Of a DNA stretch of 32,534 nucleotides, positions 1-8,747 are shown in pieces. The notes beneath the pieces are model-generated. The model saw only the letters and a list, made by a program, of their open reading frames with translations, ran no database searches and had not been told where the DNA came from. Made by a program: the position numbers and the translations under genes. The stretch comes from Phycisphaerales bacterium (GTDB lineage: Bacteria; Planctomycetota; Phycisphaerae; Phycisphaerales; UBA1924), in assembly GCA_028285065.1 (NCBI GenBank), contig JANQQG010000147.1, positions 1 to 32,534 of the forward strand, in the 5' to 3' direction. The stretch's first letter is position 1, and the number at the start of each line of letters is the position of its first letter.

Positions 1-1
1 C

Positions 2-388
2 AACGGCGCCGGGCTTGCGATGGCGACGATGGACATCATCAAGCTGCACGGCGGCGAGCCCGCGAACTTCCTGGACGTCGGCGGGAGCGCGACCGAGGAG
101 GCCGTCACCGAGGCGTTCAAGATCATCCTCGACGAGGACAAGGTCGAGGGCGTGCTTGTGAACATCTTCGGCGGGATCATGGACTGTGCCGTGATCGCCA
201 AGGGGATCGTCAACGCCGCCAAGCAGGTGGGCTTCACGGTCCCGCTGGTCGTTCGCCTCGAGGGGACGAACGTGCAGGCCGGACGCGCGATCCTCAAGGA
301 GGCGTCGGGTGATCTGAAGACGCTTCAGGCGGCTGAGGACATCGAGGACGCAGCGAAGAAGGTGAGGGGGGCGGTTGGGGGGGGGTGA
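2..388 (+). CDS. sucC: Succinyl-CoA synthetase beta subunit, C-terminal part (5' truncated by window edge)
   Basis: Frame open from the window edge: [35 protein letters not shown]...[17 protein letters not shown]...[19 protein letters not shown], the characteristic SucC C-terminal ligase domain. Confidence 0.95.
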   Translation, partial: NGAGLAMATMDIIKLHGGEPANFLDVGGSATEEAVTEAFKIILDEDKVEGVLVNIFGGIMDCAVIAKGIVNAAKQVGFTVPLVVRLEGTNVQAGRAILKEASGDLKTLQAAEDIEDAAKKVRGAVGGG

Positions 389-401
389 ACCGGATCACCC
401 G

Positions 402-749
402 ATGAAGGCTCCATCCGACATCGCGCGCCAGTGGATCGAGTGCTGGGGCAACGCCGACCCTGCCACGCTCCCGCTTGCGGATGACTTCACGCACACCAGC
501 CCGCTCGGGCGCATCGAGGGGCGCCAGGCCTACCTGGACATGGTCCGCCCGCTGGCCGCGGCCAACGTTGCGTCGCTGCACGTCGAGGACATCGTCGGTG
601 ACGACGAGCGTGCCTGCATCCGGTATCGGATGGACACGCCGAACGGGCCGGTTGCGTGTTGCGACTGGGTGAGCGTGCGTGACGGGATCATCACCGAGGT
701 GCAGTCGTACTACGACACGCGGTTGTTGCCGAAGCCCGACACGTACTAG
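402..749 (+). CDS. SnoaL-like / NTF2-like fold protein
   Basis: ORF MKAPSDIARQWIECWGNADPATLPLADDFTHTSPLGRIEGRQAYLDMV... has the SnoaL-like pattern; ATG at 402 preferred over the GTG-type start at 375 inside the sucC G-tract. Confidence 0.75.
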   Translation: MKAPSDIARQWIECWGNADPATLPLADDFTHTSPLGRIEGRQAYLDMVRPLAAANVASLHVEDIVGDDERACIRYRMDTPNGPVACCDWVSVRDGIITEVQSYYDTRLLPKPDTY

Positions 750-752
750 GCG

Positions 753-1541
753 CTACCAGGGGCGGATCGGTGGTTCGTCCGTCGGGAGCGTCAGGACGGG
801 CTCGTAGCGCAGCGGCTTGTGGTGCATGCCGCTCCGGTTCTCCTCGACGTGGATGGGCAGGTCGGTGCGCGGGATGACCCAGATGCCGTAGCTGCGCCCG
901 GGGTGCGGGTCCTCTTCGGCCTTGGGCTCGTCGCCCATGACCAGGCCGGTGGAGGTCTGGTACGACTCGCTGTCGAAACGGAGGATGACCCTGTCTTCGG
1001 CGATCACGATGCGCTCGACGGCCTCGCCGTCGGTGTTGACGCCCGAGGCTCGGAAGAACGCCACGACCTCGTGGGTGTCGAAGTCGATCCTTGGGATCAT
1101 CGACCATCGACCGGTCGGCTCGAGCGCGTCGCCCTTGTGCTCCTTCCAGACGCGGGCGAAGTCCTCCTGCGTGCGGCAGCGGACGAGCCACCCGCGGCTG
1201 TACGCCGAGTCGCCGATCACGTTGAGGAACCGATCGTGACGCGCACTCGTGTGGATGCCGACCCACTGCACGAGCGGCTTGACGTCGCGCGCGTTCTTGA
1301 TGATCCGACCGGTTACGCCCGGGCCCGGCACCGCTGGGTCCATTGGTCCTGGCGCGCTGTCGATCAGGAAGATGTCGCCTGGCTCGAGCGCCTCACTCGC
1401 TTTCTCGGGCTGGACGGACGCCTCGGGCGTCGCGTTGGCGGTCGGTGCGATCAGGTTCGCTGCGCCCATCGTCGCGGCCGCGAGCGCGCAGGCGCCCAAT
1501 CCGACGAGCAGGTCACGCTTGATCCAGTTGAGCTTGAGCAT
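753..1541 (-). CDS. Hypothetical exported/membrane-anchored protein
   Basis: Start MLKLNWIKRDLLVGLGACALAAATMGAANLIAPTANA (N-terminal hydrophobic segment); stop codon 3 bp from the convergent gene ending at 749. Confidence 0.65.
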   Translation of the reverse strand: MLKLNWIKRDLLVGLGACALAAATMGAANLIAPTANATPEASVQPEKASEALEPGDIFLIDSAPGPMDPAVPGPGVTGRIIKNARDVKPLVQWVGIHTSARHDRFLNVIGDSAYSRGWLVRCRTQEDFARVWKEHKGDALEPTGRWSMIPRIDFDTHEVVAFFRASGVNTDGEAVERIVIAEDRVILRFDSESYQTSTGLVMGDEPKAEEDPHPGRSYGIWVIPRTDLPIHVEENRSGMHHKPLRYEPVLTLPTDEPPIRPW

Positions 1542-1642
1542 GGCGTTGATCTCCGTTCGCCCCCGCGCCCACGAGCGGCCTCCGTCCTGAGGCCATGCGA
1601 CAAGTATCGTCGCGGCGCACAGCGCGCGGGGTAACGACTCTG

Positions 1643-2440
1643 TCACACCCGTCGTGGCATCCACGCGATCGCGTCGATCCGGTCCGCGAACAGCAGGCTC
1701 TCCGGCTCACCCTCAAGCTCGATCCCCAAGAGGCGCGTCATGTCGAGGGTCTGGCACGTCCAGGCCGCCGGGCGCAGCGACCAGTGTTCGTGGTGGATCT
1801 CCGAGCACCAAACGCGCTGGGTCGGTCCGGGCGCGGATGCGGCATACATGCAGTACCGCTCGGTGAGCCAGTGTTCGAGCGACCCGGGCTCGGCGCGGAA
1901 GGCGGGGCCGATGGGGCGGTACCCGCAGGAGAGTTCGGCTGTGGGGTTGCGTTTGTCGGTGCGTGTTGTTTCGTAGACGACGCCGCCGTTGGGTCCGGGG
2001 GCACGGTCGCACGTGATCCGCGCGGTGCAGTAGTTGAGGTGGAAGGCGCGCCGTGCGACTTCGACGGCCAGTCTGTGTGCCGCGTCGAGGCTGAAGAACC
2101 AGACGCCGGTGCGTTGTTGGCCGGAGCGTTCGCGCACGTACGTGCGCACGTTGAGTTCGGGGAATCGTCGTGCGCCGGGGATTGCGGGTGCGAGGCGGTG
2201 TCGGATGCCGCTCATGTGGAAGGGGACGACGCCGACCCAGGCGCTGCGATCGAACGTCTCGAGCTCGAGCGCATCGGGGATGAGCGGGCGGATGGCGTCG
2301 TGGTCGACGCGCCAGTGTGCGAACAGCAGGTCATGCCAGCGCATGAAGACGGACCAGCCATTGCGCGGCGCCGGCCACGGGCGGTGGTCGGTCGAAGCGA
2401 GGATGGAGCGTGCGCTGCTCACGGGGGGAAGGTACCGCAT
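1643..2440 (-). CDS. DUF2071 (YqjF-like) family protein
   Basis: MRWHDLLFAHWRVDHDAIRPLIPDALELETFDRSAWVGVVPFHMSGIR...FPELNVRTYVRERSGQQRTGVWFFSLDA is typical of DUF2071. Confidence 0.85.
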   Translation of the reverse strand: MRYLPPVSSARSILASTDHRPWPAPRNGWSVFMRWHDLLFAHWRVDHDAIRPLIPDALELETFDRSAWVGVVPFHMSGIRHRLAPAIPGARRFPELNVRTYVRERSGQQRTGVWFFSLDAAHRLAVEVARRAFHLNYCTARITCDRAPGPNGGVVYETTRTDKRNPTAELSCGYRPIGPAFRAEPGSLEHWLTERYCMYAASAPGPTQRVWCSEIHHEHWSLRPAAWTCQTLDMTRLLGIELEGEPESLLFADRIDAIAWMPRRV

Positions 2441-2537
2441 GCGGCGGTCGCGCGTGCCTGCTACGTCGCGGCTGTGCGTCCTTGAATCGAAAGAGATAAG
2501 CTGGACACTCGATCAGGGATCGCGGATGTAAGGGAGG

Positions 2538-2996
2538 TTGGCCATGGTGCTGCGAGGGGTTCGAGCGGGCTCGCAGAGTGGGGTTGTCACCGATGAGGTG
2601 CGCAAGATCGCGCGCTACCACCGCGGGCTGAACATCGGAATTCTCCTGATGTTGCTGTCGCTCGGTCTCATCGTGTGCGTGGCGGTCATCGGAAACAACG
2701 CGGACCGAGCGGCTGGCGAGCCCCCGTCGCCTGTTGTGCTTCCACTCATCGCGGGTGCTGCGCTTCTCTACATCGCCGGCGTCATCGGCGGGCTGGTGGA
2801 TGCGATCCGTCTTACCCACGTGATGTCAGAGAGTTCGATCGTCTTGGTGGCGATCGCTGTGATTCTGATCATGGTGTTCATGCCGTGCGGGAACATCCTC
2901 GTCCTGCTCGTGTTGAATCACAGGGCGACGACGCGCCTCCGGGATGCGGGGCTTCGCGTAGGTCTACTCGGTGCAAAGGTGCCGAAGGATGCCTGA
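2538..2996 (+). CDS. Hypothetical membrane protein with several hydrophobic segments
   Basis: Hydrophobic segments NIGILLMLLSLGLIVCVAVIG, VVLPLIAGAALLYIAGVIGGL and SIVLVAIAVILIMVFMPCGNILVLLVLN. Confidence 0.65.
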   Translation: MAMVLRGVRAGSQSGVVTDEVRKIARYHRGLNIGILLMLLSLGLIVCVAVIGNNADRAAGEPPSPVVLPLIAGAALLYIAGVIGGLVDAIRLTHVMSESSIVLVAIAVILIMVFMPCGNILVLLVLNHRATTRLRDAGLRVGLLGAKVPKDA

Positions 2997-2998
2997 CG

Positions 2999-3039
2999 AA
3001 AACGAGGCCGAGAGCTCCCTGATCGGGTTGCTCCCGGCC
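2999..3039. terminator. Candidate terminator between convergent genes (T-tract favours minus-strand transcription)
   Basis: GGCCGAGAGC (3006-3015) pairs with GCTCCCGGCC (3030-3039), one mismatch in 10, plus an inner CCC/GGG; AAAA at 2999-3002 gives a U-run on the minus transcript. Confidence 0.55.
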
Positions 3040-3092
3040 CCTTGAGACGAGTGCCGTTGTCATCCGTGTCGTTGTGCTGGCGAGCTCGTCGG

Positions 3093-4241
3093 CTAGACGG
3101 CCGGTCCGCGCCGTCCCGCACCGTGGCTGGCGGGGGTGGCGGGGGGCTGGCCATCGAAGGAGCGGAAGCCGGCTCCGTCCGGCCCGGGCTGGCCCGGACC
3201 GAACGGGCCGGGGCCGAAGCTGTCTGCATCGAAGTTGAAGCCCTGGGGTCCGCGGGGACCGCGCGGGGTCTGGGGACGCTGGTTGCGTTGGAAGCCTTCG
3301 CGCTGGCCGCGCTGTGCGTTCCCGCGCTGCGGCGCCATGCCTCGCTGTCCGCGCTGCATGTTCCCGCGTTGCCCGCGCTGGATGTTGCCGCGCTGGGGCG
3401 CCATGCCGCGCTGGCCGCGTTGCATGCGCTGGGTGCCGCGCTGGGCCTGGCCGCGTGCGCCGGGGCGCTGGGCTTGTCCACGTGCGCCAGGTCGCTGTCC
3501 GCGTGCGCCCTGGTCGGCGCCCTGGCGGAGACGCTGGATGAAGGCGCGCCGGCGCTCGGGGTCCATGTTGCTCAGGCGCTCGCGGAGCGCCTGGCGGGCC
3601 TCGGGGCTCGCGTTGCGGATGCGCTCGCGGAGGTTGTCCGCTTGTGGCGCTCGTGAGGCCTGCGGGCGGCGTGCGCCGTCGCGCTGCTGCCCGCTGGGGG
3701 CGCGCCGCGCCTCGGGCTGGTTGCCGCCGCGGAGGCGCTCGGCGAATGCGCGCCGATCCTCGGGGCCGGCATTACGGAGGCGCTCGATCATGGCGCGGCG
3801 TTGCTCGGGGGTGGCGTTCTCGAGGCGCTCGCGGAGGCCGCTGCGGATGCCCTCACCGGCGCGCTCGCCCTGACCACGCCGAGCGCTCGGCTGCGGACGC
3901 TCTCCTCTGCGCTCGTTCATTGCCTCGGGTCCACCGGGGAAGCCGCCGCGCTCGGCCGGCCGGCGCATGAAGGACTCGCGATCGCGCTGCTGGCGGTCGA
4001 TGTCTGCGCCGGGTTGCGCGCGTCGACCCTCGCGGGCCTCGGCGCCGCGCTGGCGTTCGCCGGCTCGGTTGAGTCGCTCGATGAGCTGTGCACGATCTTC
4101 CTCCGAGAGTTGCGAGAGGAGTTCAGCGATCTGTCGCTGAGGTGTTGCGTCGCGTTCGGCGCCGCGCTGGGCGAGGGCCGTGGTGCTGCCCGCGCCGAGC
4201 ACGAGCGCACCGATGCCGATCGTCATGAGACGGGTGTTCAT
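3093..4241 (-). CDS. Exported Arg/Gln/Gly-rich repeat protein of unknown function
   Basis: Signal peptide MNTRLMTIGIGALVLGAGSTTALAQ; approx. 15-aa helical repeats (LENATPEQRRAMIER/LRNAGPEDRRAFAER; IRNASPEARQALRER/LSNMDPERRRAFIQR) then RG-rich repeats (MQRGQRGMAPQRGNIQRGQRGN...). Confidence 0.7.
   Translation of the reverse strand: MNTRLMTIGIGALVLGAGSTTALAQRGAERDATPQRQIAELLSQLSEEDRAQLIERLNRAGERQRGAEAREGRRAQPGADIDRQQRDRESFMRRPAERGGFPGGPEAMNERRGERPQPSARRGQGERAGEGIRSGLRERLENATPEQRRAMIERLRNAGPEDRRAFAERLRGGNQPEARRAPSGQQRDGARRPQASRAPQADNLRERIRNASPEARQALRERLSNMDPERRRAFIQRLRQGADQGARGQRPGARGQAQRPGARGQAQRGTQRMQRGQRGMAPQRGNIQRGQRGNMQRGQRGMAPQRGNAQRGQREGFQRNQRPQTPRGPRGPQGFNFDADSFGPGPFGPGQPGPDGAGFRSFDGQPPATPASHGAGRRGPAV
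3280..3500. repeat. Imperfect tandem repeats encoding the RG/RGQRG-rich region
   Basis: Recurring cgctg(c/g)ggcgccatgcc(t/g)cgctg-type units on the plus strand correspond to (M/N)QRGQRGMAPQRGN repeats on the minus strand. Confidence 0.65.
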
Positions 4242-4374
4242 TTCACACTCCTGCGTTGGTGTCGTCTGCCCCTTCGGTCTTCCGCTCGCGGCGACAACGC
4301 AGCCGTGCGCATCCAAGACCGTTTCCATTCCATTCGGTGAGCCGAACGCGGGGGCGTGGGGCTGATTGCAGGCG

Positions 4375-4572
4375 TTACTCGCTCTTCCTCATGACGAGTT
4401 CGAGATCGAGGATCTCCATGAGCTTCTCGAGCTCCGTGGAGGTCAGCGTGCGCTGCCCGTAGACGAACTTTTTCAGGACGTCCTCGCGCATGCCGGATTC
4501 GGCGGCGAGTTCTTCCAAGGACATGCGTCGGTGGATCGTCGCTTGTTGGATGGCCTTGCCGAGACTTGCCAC
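4375..4572 (-). CDS. Small XRE-like helix-turn-helix protein (65 aa, GTG start)
   Basis: VASLGKAIQQATIHRRMSLEELAAESGMREDVLKKFVYGQRTLTSTELEKLMEILDLELVMRKSE resembles a single HTH_XRE domain; the longer ORF up to 4920 overlaps another gene. Confidence 0.65.
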   Translation of the reverse strand: MASLGKAIQQATIHRRMSLEELAAESGMREDVLKKFVYGQRTLTSTELEKLMEILDLELVMRKSE

Positions 4573-4693
4573 TGCCGTCCCTCGAAACGCCCGGAGGAGG
4601 TGCCGGGACGCTCTCCCGGCTGGTGAAGAGTAATCGGGCGTTGGACGCACCGCCTGTGACAAAGTGGGGACCCAAGCGAGGGAGGGGTCCGAC

Positions 4694-5188
4694 TTATCCC
4701 TTCTTCCGGGTAGTTTTCCGGGTCGTGGATGCCCTCGTCCTGGGTTTCGGCTTGGGCTTGGGGGTGGTGGTGGCGGGCGTCGGCTGAGGTTGGGCGACGG
4801 CGTCTCGGATCGCCTCGCGGATCGCGTCGGCGATCGGGCCGGGCTCATTCTGCGATGGCGGGGTCTCGGCGCTGATGGTCTCCAGCCGGCGCGCCACCCG
4901 CTCGAGCCGATGCACGGCATCGGACGCGTCCCGGAGGACCAACTCGTGGCGGGCCGCCAGGTGCTCGAGGCGAGCGATCACGGCCGCCAAGGCGCCTGGG
5001 CCGGCGCTCGTGCTGGGGGCGGGCGCCGGCGCGGGTGCGGGCGAGGGGTCGACGCGCACCGGCGTACGCCCGCCGAGCAGCGCCTTGACCCCAACGGCCC
5101 GTCGGTGCAGGTCCTCCAAACCCGGCCCGGCCTCGGGGGTGGGGGGCTCTGAGGAGGTGGGCGAGATGTTGGTGGCTGGATCGCTCAT
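4694..5188 (-). CDS. Hypothetical protein, helical centre with Pro/Ala linkers and Lys/Arg-rich tail
   Basis: Helical segment ALAAVIARLEHLAARHELVLRDASDAVHRLERVARRLETIS and tail PKPKPKPRTRASTTRKTTRKKG. Confidence 0.55.
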   Translation of the reverse strand: MSDPATNISPTSSEPPTPEAGPGLEDLHRRAVGVKALLGGRTPVRVDPSPAPAPAPAPSTSAGPGALAAVIARLEHLAARHELVLRDASDAVHRLERVARRLETISAETPPSQNEPGPIADAIREAIRDAVAQPQPTPATTTPKPKPKPRTRASTTRKTTRKKG

Positions 5189-5303
5189 CCGTGCGTGCGC
5201 CTAGGTTACCCTCCTGCCCGGACCTGGGCAGAACCCTGCTCGTGGGCAGGGGTATGGATCGACGGGCGGACGAGGCGGGGGCCACGTTTTCGAGGCGACG
5301 ACC

Positions 5304-6773
5304 ATGCGCGATCGGTGGATCTCCCTGGCGGCTCTGGCGGCTTTGATGCTTGTGCCTACGGCCGGCGCACAGAGCGAGACGCAGCACTGGATCGGGTTCA
5401 TCCAGATCCCCGATCCGGCACGTCCCGAGTTGCTCTTCATCGTTGAACTCACGCGCGACGACGCGGGCGAGTGGTCCGGGCAACTGGACATTCCTTTGCA
5501 GGGCCAGCTCGCGGACCAGGGCATCGAGGTGCGCGACATCGAGATCAAGCCCAATGTCATCCGGTTCCTCGACCCCGCGCCGCCGATGGACAACCTCTAC
5601 GAGTTCCTGCTGGACGGGACCGGACAGCATGGCGGCGGGCGGATGATGCTCGGTGGTCAGCAGCAGCTCTCGGCGAGGATTCATCGTGTGAGTGAGGCGG
5701 AGGCCGCGACCGCGCGCACGCCGCGTCCGATGGCGGAGAGCGCCGGCCCCGCGCCGGTGTCGCGCGAGGGGTCGTTCGCCAACAGCACGGACGGGACGCG
5801 GATCGGCGGGACGTTGACACTCCCGCTGAATGCCACGGGCCCGGCGCCCGCGGTGCTCCTGCTTTCGGGCAGCGGGCGTCACGACCGGGATCAGCTCATC
5901 GGTTTCCACCGGACGTTCGGCGTGTTGGCTGACAGGCTCGCCCGCGCCGGCTTCGCCACGCTGCGCGTCGACGATCGCGGCGTCGGCGCGTCGAACGGGA
6001 CGTACGAGCAGTGTTCGATCACCGAGCTCGCCGGCGACGCACGCGCGGGACTGGCGTTCCTCCGCAGCCAGGGCGAGGTCGACCCCGCGAAGGTCGGCGT
6101 CCTCGGTGTCAGCGAGGGCGCGACGGTCGGCGCGCGATTGAGCGCCACCGGCGGCGCCGAGACCGGGCCTGCTTTTTGCGTGATGATCTCGCCGGTCGCG
6201 ATGACGGGGAACGAGATGCTCGCGCTGCAGGAGCGACAGCGACTCGAGGCCGAAGGAGAGGAGCCCGCGTACATCGACGCACGCCTGGCGGCCCGTGCCG
6301 CCGCGTTCGAACTGATCCTCGCCGGCGCGGAGACGGCCGAGATCGAGGAGGCGCTGCTCGAGGGGATCCGCGTGATGCACAAGGCGAAGCGCGGCGACGG
6401 GTTCCCCATGGACGAGGACCAGATGCGCACGCGGGTCGGTGGCCAGATTGCTGCGTTCGAGGAGCCGCGCTACCGCTGGTGGCTGGCGCACGATCCGATC
6501 CCGGACTTTGAGCGCATGGCGTGCCCGACGCTCGCGCTCTGGGGCGGCCTCGACCAGGTCGTCTCGCCCGAGCCGAACAAGGCGGCGCTCGCGCAGGCCG
6601 TTGCTTCGGCGCCCGCTTCTGCTGACGCGGTGCTGCGCATCTTCGACAACTGCAACCATCTGCTTCAGCCCAGCTTGAGCGGCGCCGACCGCGAGTACGC
6701 CATGATCGCGGAGTCGATCGATCCCGAAGCGCTGGAAGAGATCATCTCCTGGCTTCAGAAGGAGACCGAGTGA
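5304..6773 (+). CDS. Secreted alpha/beta hydrolase (dienelactone hydrolase-like)
   Basis: Signal peptide MRDRWISLAALAALMLVPTAGAQS; LLLSGSGRHDRD, nucleophile elbow GVSEG, LALWGGLDQVV, FDNCNHLLQ. Confidence 0.85.
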   Translation: MRDRWISLAALAALMLVPTAGAQSETQHWIGFIQIPDPARPELLFIVELTRDDAGEWSGQLDIPLQGQLADQGIEVRDIEIKPNVIRFLDPAPPMDNLYEFLLDGTGQHGGGRMMLGGQQQLSARIHRVSEAEAATARTPRPMAESAGPAPVSREGSFANSTDGTRIGGTLTLPLNATGPAPAVLLLSGSGRHDRDQLIGFHRTFGVLADRLARAGFATLRVDDRGVGASNGTYEQCSITELAGDARAGLAFLRSQGEVDPAKVGVLGVSEGATVGARLSATGGAETGPAFCVMISPVAMTGNEMLALQERQRLEAEGEEPAYIDARLAARAAAFELILAGAETAEIEEALLEGIRVMHKAKRGDGFPMDEDQMRTRVGGQIAAFEEPRYRWWLAHDPIPDFERMACPTLALWGGLDQVVSPEPNKAALAQAVASAPASADAVLRIFDNCNHLLQPSLSGADREYAMIAESIDPEALEEIISWLQKETE

Positions 6774-8032
6774 TGCCCCTTGCCCACCTGTTCATCGCGG
6801 GCGCATTGCTCGCTCAGCCCCAGCCTGGCGACCCCGCGGCCGATCTGCTGGCGCCGCCCGTGGAGACGCCCGACGCCCGTGCGCCCGAGTTGCTGAACTT
6901 CGAGGTGCGCCGAGGCTACCAGGTCACGCTCGGCGTCGCGTTCATCCCGGGCGCACGCTTCATGTGCTTCGACGACGACGGCGCGTTGTACGTCTCGCGC
7001 CCGTCGTACTCGGATGTGCTGCGGTTGACCGACGAGGATGACGACGGGGAGTACGAGTCGCGCACGGTGTTCGCCACGGGACTTCCGACGGTTCAGGCGA
7101 TCCAGTTCGAGGGAGGGGCCCTGTGGATGGCCGCGACCGGGTCGATCCACCGCGCGACCGACGCGGACGGTGATGGGGTTGCGGACGAAGTCGCCGACGT
7201 GCTCGAGGTCGGCACGCTCCCGCGCGAGGGCGTCAACCACGAGCGAGCGCTGCTGGTCAAGGGCGAGCAGTTCTACACGGTGATCGGTGATGGCTCGAAC
7301 ATCTCCGATCAGTCGTCGACGGAGCGTCAGGCGATCTGGCGGTACAACGCCGACGCCTCTCGCAAGGCGCGCTACGCCGGCGGCATCCGCAACTGCGTCG
7401 AGCTCAGGTTCCGGCCAGGTTCGAGCGAGATCTGGGGTTTCGACGAGGCGCCCACCGGCATCGGCTGGTCCTACGGAGAGCAGCCCGGGTCCGGTGCGCA
7501 GTCGCAGCCGATCGGGAGCGTCCAGGCGCCGGATGAGTTGAACTGGTACCGGCCACAGCGGACCTATGGGCATCCGCACGTGATCGGCGCGAGGGTGCCG
7601 CACCCCGAGTACGCGGACGACGAGAACATCGGCCAGAAGCTCGCAACGAGCGAGCCGCCGGAGTTCCTCCTGCCGGCGCACTCGTGCCCCGGCGGGTTCG
7701 ACTTCCTTCCGGCGGAGCTCGCCGGCGAGGGCAAGGGGATGCCGGCGGATCATGCCGGTGACGCGTTCGTCGCGCTGCGCGGGCGCAGTCCGCTCCCCGG
7801 CTTCCCGATGGAGACGTTCGAGGCCGGCTACAGCGTCGCACGCGTGCTCTTCGACGGCGATGAGCCCTACGGCATGCTGGAACTCGTGCGCACGCGCGAC
7901 GCGCAGTCCGATGGTGGACGCATGTGGGCACGCCCCGTAGACGTCGTCACGGCTCCCGATGGCTCGCTTCTGTTCTCGAGCGAACTGCCCACCGGGCGGA
8001 TCTACCGGATCCGTTGGGTGGGCAACGAGTAG
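6773..8032 (+). CDS. PQQ-dependent sugar dehydrogenase-like beta-propeller protein, secreted
   Basis: VAFIPGARFMCFDDDGALYVSRPSYSDVLRLTDEDDDG...HSCPGGFDFLPAEL...GDAFVALRGRSPLPGF...VVTAPDGSLLFSSELPTGRIYRIRW; overlaps the upstream stop (TGATG). Confidence 0.75.
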   Translation: MPLAHLFIAGALLAQPQPGDPAADLLAPPVETPDARAPELLNFEVRRGYQVTLGVAFIPGARFMCFDDDGALYVSRPSYSDVLRLTDEDDDGEYESRTVFATGLPTVQAIQFEGGALWMAATGSIHRATDADGDGVADEVADVLEVGTLPREGVNHERALLVKGEQFYTVIGDGSNISDQSSTERQAIWRYNADASRKARYAGGIRNCVELRFRPGSSEIWGFDEAPTGIGWSYGEQPGSGAQSQPIGSVQAPDELNWYRPQRTYGHPHVIGARVPHPEYADDENIGQKLATSEPPEFLLPAHSCPGGFDFLPAELAGEGKGMPADHAGDAFVALRGRSPLPGFPMETFEAGYSVARVLFDGDEPYGMLELVRTRDAQSDGGRMWARPVDVVTAPDGSLLFSSELPTGRIYRIRWVGNE

Positions 8033-8288
8033 CCCGGGCGATGCTGTCGGGCGGGTCTCGGAGCACGTAGCTGAGGCGTTTGCTGAGCTCGGTCCGGTTG
8101 CGTTCGTTCGTTGCGGCGGATCGTCCCACTGTTTTTGGGGAGGCGTCTGAGCCGGCAGAGACGCTGGGCGGAATCCCCGGATCGGCTGAAGGGGAGGATC
8201 GTGCGGGTCGATACCGGACGCGAGCCCCCGTCGTCCCGATTGGTCGGGCGTGCGGGCCCCGTGTGCTCAGGCAGGGGCGTCCGACGCG

Positions 8289-8747
8289 ATGAGCGAAAAA
8301 CCACGCGAACTGGTGGTGCGCCAGCATGAGCGGTACCGGTGTGATCTGCCGGCCAAGCTCGAGCTGTGCTCCGACGACGCCGAGCGCGTCATGCTCTCCG
8401 GCCAGGCGACCGGCGCGGACGGGCGGATCGAGGCGCGACTCGAGGATGCCTCGGTCGGCGGCTTCGGCGTCCGTACCAAGGTCTTCCTCCCCAAGGGCGC
8501 CCGCGTGCTCGTCTCAATCCAGGTCGGCGAGCAGGGCGACGGCGACGACGCGTCCCCGGTCGAGCTGCGCGTCAGAGGGCGCGTCCAGCGCGCCAAGATG
8601 GTCGAACGCGGGCCGCTGTACTACCTCGGCATGGCGGCCGACGCGAGCGAGGACGCACACCAGCTGTCTCTCGAGGTGCTGCTGGCGCACGTGCGCGATC
8701 TGTGGGTGGAGGAGCAGCGTCAGGCGGAGGGGGGCGCGAGTGCTTGA
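8289..8747 (+). CDS. PilZ domain protein (putative c-di-GMP receptor)
   Basis: RxxxR motif RQHER and [DN]xSxxG motif DASVGGFG, the two halves of the PilZ c-di-GMP signature. Confidence 0.85.
   Translation: MSEKPRELVVRQHERYRCDLPAKLELCSDDAERVMLSGQATGADGRIEARLEDASVGGFGVRTKVFLPKGARVLVSIQVGEQGDGDDASPVELRVRGRVQRAKMVERGPLYYLGMAADASEDAHQLSLEVLLAHVRDLWVEEQRQAEGGASA

Noticed and set aside
3042-3656. Ala/Leu-rich plus-strand ORF opposite the RG-repeat gene
   Set aside because: Mirror of a low-complexity repeat; the minus-strand frame has a signal peptide and coherent helical repeats.
3280-3850. Possible CRISPR-like array in the short repeats
   Set aside because: Repeats are degenerate, in frame and encode protein low complexity; no constant direct repeat with unique spacers.
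4333-4346. Hairpin TTCGG-TGAG-CCGAA between the HTH gene and the RG-repeat gene
   Set aside because: Only 5 bp, no U-tract; expected by chance in this composition.
4572-4920. N-terminal extension of the HTH ORF
   Set aside because: Low-complexity Arg/Pro/Ser translation overlapping the neighbouring gene at 4694-5188; the conserved HTH begins near the GTG at 4572.
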